Below, in pieces: positions 1-5,386 of a stretch of 6,055 nucleotides of DNA (positions within the stretch are counted from its first letter, which is position 1; every line of letters begins with the position of its first letter). A model generated the notes under the pieces. The model was not told the origin of the DNA, searched no databases, and saw only the letters and a program-made list of their open reading frames with translations. The stretch is taken from NCBI GenBank assembly GCA_964515805.1, contig CAZEUZ010000180.1:1-6055 (forward strand), in the 5' to 3' direction. The DNA comes from CAZEUZ01 sp964515805 (GTDB taxonomy: Bacteria; Pseudomonadota; Gammaproteobacteria; Pseudomonadales; Cellvibrionaceae). Made by a program: the position numbers and the translations under genes.

Positions 1-828
1 GTCGTCGGCGTCGACAATTCACGTGCTGCAGAAAAAATGCGTGTACTGTACTCCCCCTATTCTATGAATCACGAAAAATTGCAGGTAATGGCCCTGCGTG
101 ACGCAGAGCTAACCAAATATGCAGCCAACGCAATGCTGGCGACGAAAATTTCGTTCATGAATGAGATAGCCAATCTCTGTGATTTGATGGATGTCGATGT
201 TGAACATGTTCGCCGTGGCATTGGTTCCGACAGTCGCATTGGTTATTCCTTTATCTATCCAGGGGCAGGTTATGGTGGCTCCTGTTTCCCCAAAGATGTT
301 AAAGCTATTATATCAATGGCGCAGGAGCATAAGTTTGATCCGATGCTCTTAAATGCAGTTGAAGGACGTAATCAGCTGCAAAAAGAATTACTTTTTAACA
401 AAATATCCAAGTTCTATGGTGGTGATTTGTCGTCAAAGCGATTCGGTATATGGGGCCTGGCTTTTAAGCCTGGTACTGACGATATGCGAGAGGCTAGCTC
501 GTTAGTGCTGATTTCTAAACTTATTGAGTCTGGTGCCAGTGTTACAGCCTACGATCCAGTAGCAACTGAAAACACCAAATCTATATTGTCTGAAGAATGG
601 CAAGCTTCCGGAAAGTTGAAATTTGTCGATTATCAATATGATGCTTTAAAGGGTGCAGATGCAATGGTGTTAATGACGGAGTGGAAACGTTTTCGTCAGC
701 CTGACTTTAGCGCTATAGCCGATCTTATGAATGAATCTGTGATTTTTGATGGTAGGAATCAATACGAACCCATCAGTATGACAGAGAAAGGTTTCACTTA
801 TTTCGGTATTGGTAGAAATAACCAATAA
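1..828 (+). CDS. ugd: UDP-glucose 6-dehydrogenase, C-terminal part (5' end outside window)
   Basis: Cytosolic NAD-dependent enzyme that oxidises UDP-glucose to UDP-glucuronate, a precursor for exopolysaccharide, capsule or lipid-A sugar modification. The reading frame is open from base 1 (VVGVDNSRAAEK...), so the ATG at 37 is internal and the gene starts before the window; 275 codons remain. By family comparison the missing part is the N-terminal NAD-binding Rossmann domain, perhaps 160-180 residues. Numbering from base 1, the central helix motif TKYAANAMLATKISF carries the conserved Lys39 and Asn43. The catalytic loop GGSCFPKD holds the nucleophile Cys95 (bases 283-285) and Asp99. The C-terminal UDP-sugar domain has GLAFKPGTDDMRE at 152-164. 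All expected catalytic residues visible here are intact. It converges on gltA, with no pathway link evident. Other nucleotide-sugar dehydrogenases (GDP-mannose, UDP-ManNAc) are possible but fit these motifs less well. Confidence 0.95.
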   Translation, partial: VVGVDNSRAAEKMRVLYSPYSMNHEKLQVMALRDAELTKYAANAMLATKISFMNEIANLCDLMDVDVEHVRRGIGSDSRIGYSFIYPGAGYGGSCFPKDVKAIISMAQEHKFDPMLLNAVEGRNQLQKELLFNKISKFYGGDLSSKRFGIWGLAFKPGTDDMREASSLVLISKLIESGASVTAYDPVATENTKSILSEEWQASGKLKFVDYQYDALKGADAMVLMTEWKRFRQPDFSAIADLMNESVIFDGRNQYEPISMTEKGFTYFGIGRNNQ

Positions 829-849
829 GTTGTTTGGTCAATTTATTGG
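822..849 (+). terminator. Hairpin overlapping the ugd stop codon, possible terminator
   Basis: CCAATAAGTTG (822-832) pairs with CAATTTATTGG (839-849), giving an 11-bp stem with one G-U pair and a 6-base loop. The left arm includes the last ugd codon and its TAA. The stem is AT-rich and is not followed by a T run, so it is not a textbook intrinsic terminator. It could be a 3'-end stabilising structure or a Rho-assisted end. The pairing is seen directly; the role is inferred. Confidence 0.4.
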
Positions 850-877
850 ATTCACCCCAAGACGTTCGTTTCAAAGG

Positions 878-902
878 GCGACTATTTGATCTTCAAAGTC
901 GC
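878..902 (-). terminator. Hairpin between convergent ugd and gltA, possible gltA terminator
   Basis: GCGAC (878-882) pairs with GTCGC (898-902), and TTTGA (885-889) with TCAAA (893-897) around a 3-base loop, with a two-base bulge on one side. An outer TCAAA (871-875) and TTTGA (910-914) could lengthen the stem. It lies 24 bases past the gltA stop on the minus strand. Only three T residues follow in that direction, so this is a weak or bidirectional terminator candidate. Confidence 0.35.
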
Positions 903-925
903 TCGATTGTTTGACTGGCAATCCG

Positions 926-2215
926 TTATCTTTGGCTTAATGGAACAAAGTCTCTAGTAGTGTGGCCAGTGTAAAGTTGTCTAGGCCGAGCGATTTTATA
1001 GCTGCCACTGATCATCTCAGACCAATGTGCAATCCAACCGGCAGTACGACCAGTAGCGAATATTACGGTAAACATATCTGTCGGTATGCCAATAGCCTTC
1101 ATTATGATCCCCGAATAAAAATCCACATTAGGATAAAGTTTTTTCTCTAGGAAGTAGCTGTCCTCCAATGCAATTTCTTCAAGTTTCTTAGCTACCGATA
1201 ATAGCGGGTCGTTTTCTACACCGAGTTCAGCAAGTACATCGTCACAAATTTCTTTCATGATCTTCGCTCGTGGGTCAAAGTTTTTGTAGACGCGATGACC
1301 AAAGCCCATCAGGCGGAAGGGATCATCCTTATTCTTGGCCTTGTTGATGAAAGCATCGATATTCTCCATAGAACCAATTTGCTGTAGCATGTTAAGCACT
1401 GCCTCATTAGCGCCGCCATGTGCTGGCCCCCAAAGCGCAGTGATTCCAGATGCGATACAGGCAAAGGGGTTTGCTCCAGAAGAGCCGGCCAACCTGACGG
1501 TGGAGGTCGAGGCATTTTGCTCGTGATCTGCATGTAACAGGAAAATCTTGTCCATTGCGCGGGCCAGAACAGGACTGATTTCAGGCTGTTCACAGGGTGT
1601 GCCGAACATCATATACAAAAAATTTTCTGCGTAACTAAGTTCATTGTTAGGGTACATAAATGGTTGGCCGATATGATGTTTGTAACACATAGCTGCCAAT
1701 GTTGGCATTTTTGCAATCAATCGATGGGCTGATATTAAACGATGCTCCGGATTTTTGATGTCGATAGAGTCATGGTAAAATGCTGATAATGCGCCAACGG
1801 CGCCACACATCATTGCCATCGGGTGTGCGTCGTGCTGAAAGCCCCGGAAAAACCGGGCCATAGCTTCATGAACCATTGTATGTTTAGTAATTACGTTGAC
1901 AAAGTTCTCCTTCTCATCTTTGCTTGGCAGATCATCATTTAACAGTAGATAACAGGTTTCCAGGTAATCAGAATTTTCCGCCAGCTGTTCTATTGGATAG
2001 CCCCTGTGTAGCAATATGCCCTTGTTGCCATCAATGTAGGTGATTTTTGATTGGCAAGAAGCTGTTGAGATAAACCCTGGATCATAAGTAAAGAAGCCGT
2101 TCTCGAGCAGGCCGGCCACGTCGATAACATCTGGCCCCATAGAACCGGATAACAGAGGCAGTTCTATTGATTTATCAAATCCATCGATAGATATTCTCGC
2201 AGTTTTTTTGGTCAT
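926..2215 (-). CDS. gltA: Citrate synthase, type II (NADH-regulated family)
   Basis: Condenses acetyl-CoA and oxaloacetate to citrate, the entry step of the citric acid cycle, in the cytosol. The product is 429 residues; E. coli GltA has 427. The catalytic triad is visible: His266 in GPAHGGANEA, His307 in MGFGHRVYKNFDPRA and Asp365 in PNVDFYSG. The N-terminal beta domain (about 1-60, ending STASCQSKITYIDG) marks the type II hexameric family. Cys208 in GTPCE, Tyr147 in FYHDS, and Arg165 and Lys169 match E. coli NADH-site positions, so allosteric NADH inhibition is likely (inferred). The start is the ATG at 2215-2213, because AGGA lies six bases upstream and the protein then begins MTKKTARISIDG like its relatives. 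The frame is open a further 28 codons to a GTG at 2299, but that GTG has no ribosome site and the extension has no counterpart in the family. The gene is divergent from sdhA and convergent with ugd. Confidence 0.97.
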   Translation of the reverse strand: MTKKTARISIDGFDKSIELPLLSGSMGPDVIDVAGLLENGFFTYDPGFISTASCQSKITYIDGNKGILLHRGYPIEQLAENSDYLETCYLLLNDDLPSKDEKENFVNVITKHTMVHEAMARFFRGFQHDAHPMAMMCGAVGALSAFYHDSIDIKNPEHRLISAHRLIAKMPTLAAMCYKHHIGQPFMYPNNELSYAENFLYMMFGTPCEQPEISPVLARAMDKIFLLHADHEQNASTSTVRLAGSSGANPFACIASGITALWGPAHGGANEAVLNMLQQIGSMENIDAFINKAKNKDDPFRLMGFGHRVYKNFDPRAKIMKEICDDVLAELGVENDPLLSVAKKLEEIALEDSYFLEKKLYPNVDFYSGIIMKAIGIPTDMFTVIFATGRTAGWIAHWSEMISGSYKIARPRQLYTGHTTRDFVPLSQR

Positions 2216-2221
2216 ATAAAT

Positions 2222-2225
2222 TCCT
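2222..2225 (-). promoter_or_regulatory. Ribosome binding site deciding the gltA start
   Basis: On the minus strand the sequence reads TTAGGAATTTATATG, with AGGA six bases before the ATG at 2215. It selects this start over the in-frame GTG at 2299, which has only AT-rich sequence and an adjoining TAA upstream. Confidence 0.75.
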
Positions 2226-2255
2226 AATCGGGGTAGGGCAGATATGTCAACAAAT

Positions 2256-2272
2256 AAGGGCTTTCCACCCTT
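2256..2272 (-). promoter_or_regulatory. Small GC-capped hairpin in the gltA leader
   Basis: On the minus strand AAGGG pairs with CCCTT around a 7-base loop, and one mismatch further out two more A-T pairs form. An A run precedes the stem and TTATTTGTT follows it, giving a terminator-like look about 40 bases before the gltA start. It could attenuate or simply fold the leader. The pairing is seen; the function is speculative. Confidence 0.25.
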
Positions 2273-2293
2273 TTTGCCAGCGACATGACTGAA

Positions 2294-2333
2294 ATTCACT
2301 TAGTAAAACAATTGATCTGCAATTCAAGTGAAT
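2294..2333. repeat. 8-bp inverted repeat in the gltA leader
   Basis: ATTCACTT (2294-2301) and AAGTGAAT (2326-2333) are perfect inverted copies separated by 24 bases, with a CAATTG palindrome between them. Their centres are 32 bp apart, about three helical turns. The repeat lies downstream of the predicted gltA promoter. It could be an RNA stem in the leader or paired half-sites for a regulator that blocks gltA transcription. No known consensus was recognised. Confidence 0.4.
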
Positions 2334-2365
2334 AGCGTTAGAATGTAAAGCTTTAACGACACACA

Positions 2366-2394
2366 AGTATAGTGATGATCAGACTATAATACAA
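2366..2394 (-). promoter_or_regulatory. Predicted sigma-70 promoter for gltA
   Basis: On the minus strand TTGTAT (2394-2389) serves as -35 and TATACT (2371-2366) as -10, with an exact 17-base spacer; the -10 matches consensus at five of six positions, the -35 at three. Transcription would begin near 2359, giving a leader of about 144 bases that contains both gltA-side inverted repeats. A better-known -35 word, TTGACA at 2250-2245, has no usable -10 and was not chosen. Confidence 0.45.
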
Positions 2395-2552
2395 AAACGT
2401 ACATTGATGATGGAAAACAGACAAAAAATATCTTTATTTCTAAGCTGGTCGGTCTTTAGCGTTTTGGACGTAACTATTATTGTTGTTACACAAAGGCGCA
2501 ACATTACAAAGAGCTAGTGTATGTTTAGAAGCTCTTTCCGCTGTGTTCAGAT

Positions 2553-2581
2553 TTGTGTTTTTCTATCGCTATCTCTATAAT
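2553..2581 (+). promoter_or_regulatory. Predicted sigma-70 promoter for sdhAB
   Basis: TTGTGT (2553-2558) and a perfect TATAAT (2576-2581) are separated by exactly 17 bases. The predicted start is around 2587-2589, leaving an sdhA leader of about 160 bases. Position and strand fit a dedicated promoter directly for sdhA, which agrees with sdhC and sdhD not being transcribed ahead of it. A second perfect TATAAT at 2385-2390 on the same strand lacks a recognisable -35. Confidence 0.6.
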
Positions 2582-2589
2582 TCAGCGCG

Positions 2590-2601
2590 TTGAAATTTCA
2601 A
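2590..2601. promoter_or_regulatory. 12-bp perfect palindrome at the predicted sdhA transcription start
   Basis: TTGAAATTTCAA is fully self-complementary and begins within about three bases of the predicted start point, a common place for a repressor operator. Its right end overlaps a small hairpin, CAAAC (2599-2603) with GTTTG (2608-2612). It does not match the CRP, FNR or Fur consensus. Operator function is inferred from position and symmetry only. Confidence 0.35.
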
Positions 2602-2702
2602 ACTATGGTTTGTATTCGATATTGCCAATTAATAAATCGCAGCATTACTTAATTTAATGCGAAATCTTAATTTCTACTAAACAAAATTCAAGAATGCGGC
2701 CA

Positions 2703-2720
2703 CCTATCTGATGTAGATGG
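2703..2720 (+). promoter_or_regulatory. Small hairpin just upstream of the sdhA ribosome site
   Basis: CC-T-ATCT (2703-2709) pairs with AGATGG (2715-2720) around loop GATGT, with one bulged T. It is followed at once by the palindrome TTGATCAA (2721-2728) and then the ribosome site at 2736. Either element could influence ribosome access or small-RNA pairing, but the stem is short and this is weak evidence. Confidence 0.2.
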
Positions 2721-2735
2721 TTGATCAATTTTTTC

Positions 2736-2739
2736 GGAG
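2736..2739 (+). promoter_or_regulatory. Ribosome binding site of sdhA
   Basis: GGAG lies seven bases before the ATG at 2747. An in-frame TAA at 2741-2743 rules out an earlier start in this frame, and the other ATG at 2743 is out of frame. The sdhA start is therefore well fixed. Confidence 0.8.
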
Positions 2740-2746
2740 TTAATGT

Positions 2747-4519
2747 ATGACTCAAATCAGAACGGTTTCATTCGATGGCATTGTCATAGGTGGTGGCGGT
2801 TCCGGCATGCGCGCTGCATTGCAAATGGCAAAATCCGGTTATAAGACCGCTGTCATCACCAAGGTTTTTCCTACTCGCTCGCACACAGTTTCCGCTCAAG
2901 GTGGCATCACATGCTCTATTGCTAGCGCAGACCCAAATGACGATTGGCGCTGGCACATGTACGACACAGTCAAAGGCTCTGATTATATTGGCGACCAAGA
3001 CGCCATTGAATATATGTGCTCAGTTGGTCCTGAAGCTATTTTCGAGCTGGAACACATGGGTCTGCCGTTTTCGCGAACAGAAAATGGCCGTATTTATCAA
3101 CGTCCTTTTGGTGGCCAGTCGAAAGATTTTGGCAAAGGCGGGCAAGCGGCTCGCACGTGTGCCGCTGCTGATCGCACTGGCCATGCATTGTTGCACGCTT
3201 TGTATCAAAACAATATGAAAAATGATACACAGTTCTTCAATGAGTGGTTCGCTGTCGATTTAGTTAAAAACAGTGACAACGCCGTTGTTGGCGTTATCGC
3301 CATTAATATTGAAGATGGCGAAGTCGTTTATTTAAAGTCTAAAGCTACTGTTCTGGCTACAGGTGGAGCGGGACGTATCTATGCTTCTACTACTAATGCC
3401 CATATCAACACTGGCGATGGCATAGGTATGGCAATGCGCGCAGGTTTTCCTATGCAAGACATGGAAATGTGGCAATTCCACCCTACCGGTATACATGGTG
3501 CTGGCACTTTGGTAACTGAGGGTTGCCGAGGTGAGGGAGGCTATCTTATCAATAAAGATGGTGAACGATTTATGGAGCGTTATGCCCCCAACGCCAAAGA
3601 TTTGGCCGGTCGCGACGTGGTAGCCCGTTCCATGGTTATTGAAATTCTCGAAGGCCGTGGTTGCGGTGAAAAAGGTGATCACGTGTTTCTCAAGTTGGAT
3701 CATTTGGGAGAGGACACACTTAACGCCAAGTTGCCAGGTATCCTTGAATTGTCGCGTACTTTTGCGCATGCCGATCCTGTCGTCGAACCGATCCCTGTTA
3801 TCCCAACCTGTCACTACATGATGGGAGGTATTCCTACTAATATTCACGGCCAAGCACTTACCCAGGACGCAAAGGGTAACGATAGCATTATCGAGGGTTT
3901 GTATGCCTGTGGCGAAGCTGCCTGTGTCTCAGTTCATGGAGCTAACCGTCTCGGCGGCAATTCATTGCTTGATCTAGTCGTGTTCGGTCGTTCTTCTGGG
4001 TTGTTCATTGAAAAAGCGCTCGGCGAAGGCATAACGCTAAAAGATGCGAATGCTGATGATATTGATGGAGCAATGTCTCGTCTCGATAAGATAAATGGTA
4101 ATACTGGCGGTGAATCAGCACCCGCCTTACGCGCTGATCTGCAACAGGTTATGCAGAACCATTTCGGGGTTTTCCGAAAAGGAGATTTCATGAAAGAGGG
4201 CGTTGAAAAATTAGATGAGCTTCGTCAACGCATTGAAGAAGTTACCTTTGATGATAAAAGTGATACTTTCAATACTGCTCGGATTGAAGCGCTGGAGTTG
4301 CAAAATTTACTAGAAGTTGCAGAGGCGACAGCTATCTCTGCTGAAGTTCGAACGGAATCCCGGGGTGCTCACGCTCGAGAAGATTATCAGGAGCGAGACG
4401 ACAAAAATTGGCTTTGCCATTCACTATACTTTCCGATAGACAAACGAGTCGGCAAACGCGATGTTAACTTTAAGCCGAACACCGTCGACACCTTTGAACC
4501 CAAAGCCCGTACTTATTAA
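2747..4519 (+). CDS. sdhA: Succinate dehydrogenase flavoprotein subunit
   Basis: Oxidises succinate to fumarate at a covalently bound FAD on the cytoplasmic face of the inner membrane and passes electrons to SdhB. At 590 residues it matches the family (E. coli 588). The dinucleotide-binding motif GGGGSG is at 15-20, and His46 in SHTVSAQGG is the flavin-linking histidine. Substrate-site residues are present: His245 in QFHPTG, Arg289 in LAGRDVV, His356 in CHYMMGG and Arg401 in GANRLGGNSLLDL. The C-terminal helical and capping part runs to FEPKARTY with no gaps. It starts an operon-like run with sdhB 15 bases downstream. Normally sdhC and sdhD precede it, but here a promoter and leader do. Fumarate reductase FrdA is the nearest alternative, but the overall sequence, the position beside gltA and sucA, and the partner SdhB favour SdhA. 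Confidence 0.98.
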   Translation: MTQIRTVSFDGIVIGGGGSGMRAALQMAKSGYKTAVITKVFPTRSHTVSAQGGITCSIASADPNDDWRWHMYDTVKGSDYIGDQDAIEYMCSVGPEAIFELEHMGLPFSRTENGRIYQRPFGGQSKDFGKGGQAARTCAAADRTGHALLHALYQNNMKNDTQFFNEWFAVDLVKNSDNAVVGVIAINIEDGEVVYLKSKATVLATGGAGRIYASTTNAHINTGDGIGMAMRAGFPMQDMEMWQFHPTGIHGAGTLVTEGCRGEGGYLINKDGERFMERYAPNAKDLAGRDVVARSMVIEILEGRGCGEKGDHVFLKLDHLGEDTLNAKLPGILELSRTFAHADPVVEPIPVIPTCHYMMGGIPTNIHGQALTQDAKGNDSIIEGLYACGEAACVSVHGANRLGGNSLLDLVVFGRSSGLFIEKALGEGITLKDANADDIDGAMSRLDKINGNTGGESAPALRADLQQVMQNHFGVFRKGDFMKEGVEKLDELRQRIEEVTFDDKSDTFNTARIEALELQNLLEVAEATAISAEVRTESRGAHAREDYQERDDKNWLCHSLYFPIDKRVGKRDVNFKPNTVDTFEPKARTY

Positions 4520-4523
4520 GTTC

Positions 4524-4528
4524 AGGAG
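4524..4528 (+). promoter_or_regulatory. Ribosome binding site deciding the sdhB start
   Basis: AGGAG directly abuts an ATG at 4529 and sits six bases before a second in-frame ATG at 4535. Zero spacing is unworkable for initiation, so 4535 is the likely start, giving an N-terminus MLTVKIYRYNP that aligns with known SdhB proteins. Confidence 0.75.
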
Positions 4529-4534
4529 ATGCGC

Positions 4535-5269
4535 ATGTTAACTGTCAAAATTTATCGTTATAACCCAGAGACTGATAGTGAACCTACCATGAAAGATTAT
4601 AAGGTAGATACTCAGGGCAAGGATTACATGGTGCTTGATATACTGGAAATGCTAAAAGCTGAACAAGACGGTAGCTTAGTGTTCAGGCGTTCCTGCCGTG
4701 AAGGTGTATGTGGGTCAGATGGTATGAATATTAACGGCAAGAATGGCCTTGCCTGTATTACGCCCCTATCGGAATGCGTCAAAGATAACACACTGACTCT
4801 GCGCCCGTTACCTGGTCTACCAGTAATACGTGACTTGGTTATCGACATGTCTCAATTTTATGAGCAGTACCGAAAAGTTGAACCGTACATGCAAAACGAT
4901 GCACCAACCAATGGTATGGAGCGACTGCAAAGTCCAGCGGATCGAGAGAAGCTTGACGGACTGTATGAATGCATTTTATGTGCGTGCTGTTCCACTAGTT
5001 GTCCATCTTTTTGGTGGAATCCCGACAAATTTATTGGTCCAGCCGGTCTGCTTCAAGCCTACCGTTTCCTCGCTGATTCCCGTGATACGGCGACTGAGAA
5101 GAGGTTGAATAATCTGAGCGATCCCTTCAGTGTCTTCCGTTGTCACAGTATTCAGAATTGTGTGGCTGTATGTCCGAAAGGGTTGAATCCGACCAAGGCG
5201 ATTGGTCACATAAGGAGTGCATTGTTTAAGCAGGCCACAAATGCAAGTAAGAGTCGTGGGCAAGGTTAA
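4535..5269 (+). CDS. sdhB: Succinate dehydrogenase iron-sulfur subunit
   Basis: Carries electrons from the SdhA flavin through three iron-sulfur clusters to quinone at the membrane. The product is 244 residues from the ATG at 4535 (E. coli 238). The N-terminal ferredoxin-like domain binds [2Fe-2S] through Cys54, Cys59 and Cys74, with Asp62 at the unusual ligand position known from E. coli. The C-terminal domain has CILCACCSTSCP (Cys146, 149, 152 and 156) and CHSIQNCVAVCP (Cys203, 209 and 213), giving the [4Fe-4S] and [3Fe-4S] sets. Trp160, Trp161, His204 and Ile206 match the E. coli residues that line the quinone pocket shared with SdhC and SdhD. This implies the protein still docks on membrane anchors, although none are encoded beside it. 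It follows sdhA after 15 bases and is probably cotranscribed with it. Confidence 0.98.
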   Translation: MLTVKIYRYNPETDSEPTMKDYKVDTQGKDYMVLDILEMLKAEQDGSLVFRRSCREGVCGSDGMNINGKNGLACITPLSECVKDNTLTLRPLPGLPVIRDLVIDMSQFYEQYRKVEPYMQNDAPTNGMERLQSPADREKLDGLYECILCACCSTSCPSFWWNPDKFIGPAGLLQAYRFLADSRDTATEKRLNNLSDPFSVFRCHSIQNCVAVCPKGLNPTKAIGHIRSALFKQATNASKSRGQG

Positions 5270-5386
5270 GTAACTTTACTAAAGTAGTGCTCGCCCATAA
5301 TAAAGTATTTAGTTACTAGCTACCTCTGACCAATCAGGCAGAGATTTCCCCATAATCAGTGTTATTTATTGATGAGTTTTTAAAGA
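5270..5386 (+). other. sdhB-sucA intergenic region
   Basis: This 117-base gap contains ACTTTACTAAAGT (5273-5285), a near-palindrome folding to a 5-bp stem. AGTAACT (5269-5275) can also pair with AGTTACT (5311-5317), and CTCTG (5324-5328) with CAGAG (5339-5343). The octamer CCCATAAT occurs twice, at 5294-5301 and 5349-5356; each could offer a CATAAT -10, but neither has a good -35. There is no strong terminator, so read-through from sdhAB into sucA is plausible. Confidence 0.35.

Larger units (their letters stand above)
2216..2746. other. gltA-sdhA divergent control region; sdhC and sdhD absent
   Basis: This 531-base AT-rich stretch lies between the gltA start and the sdhA start, where gammaproteobacteria normally carry sdhC and sdhD. 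Those two genes need roughly 700 bases plus a promoter, so they cannot both fit. All three plus frames are broken by frequent stops. I see no match to SdhC landmarks (such as the SILHR-type motif and the second-helix haem histidine) or to SdhD helices. The region holds predicted promoters for both flanking genes, inverted repeats in both leaders and a palindrome near the predicted sdhA transcription start. The longest small frame I noted is 36 codons at 2407-2517. It has a hydrophobic core but no ribosome site, and I do not call it a gene. Confidence 0.8.

Noticed and set aside
1309..1593. 94-codon minus-strand frame inside gltA
   Set aside because: It is out of frame with the gltA catalytic region and has no independent support.
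2222..2250. Minus-strand TTGACA at 2250-2245 as a gltA -35
   Set aside because: The position 17 bases downstream reads TTAGGA, which is a poor -10 and is the ribosome site itself.
2216..2299. 28-codon upstream extension of gltA starting at a GTG at 2299
   Set aside because: There is no ribosome site before the GTG, the extension is unlike any GltA N-terminus, and the ATG at 2215 has AGGA at the right distance.
2312..2327. FNR/Anr-like box TTGAT...TTCAA upstream of gltA
   Set aside because: The half-sites are separated by six bases instead of four and the second half deviates from ATCAA.
2385..2390. Perfect plus-strand TATAAT as a distal sdhA promoter
   Set aside because: No acceptable -35 or extended -10 TG accompanies it, and it overlaps the spacer of the better-supported gltA promoter.
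2721..2728. TTGATCAA palindrome as an FNR site before sdhA
   Set aside because: The half-sites abut without the four-base spacer, and the location next to the ribosome site is unsuited to activation.
2790..3218. 142-codon frame in a second plus-strand frame within sdhA
   Set aside because: It overlaps the conserved FAD-binding part of sdhA, and its composition looks like an out-of-frame translation.
3332..3853. 173-codon open frame antisense to sdhA
   Set aside because: It lies wholly inside the strongly conserved sdhA and has no recognisable protein motif or start signal; it is a shadow of the coding strand.
4976..5263. 95-codon frame antisense to sdhB
   Set aside because: It covers the iron-sulfur cysteine region of sdhB and is explained by the constraint on that gene.
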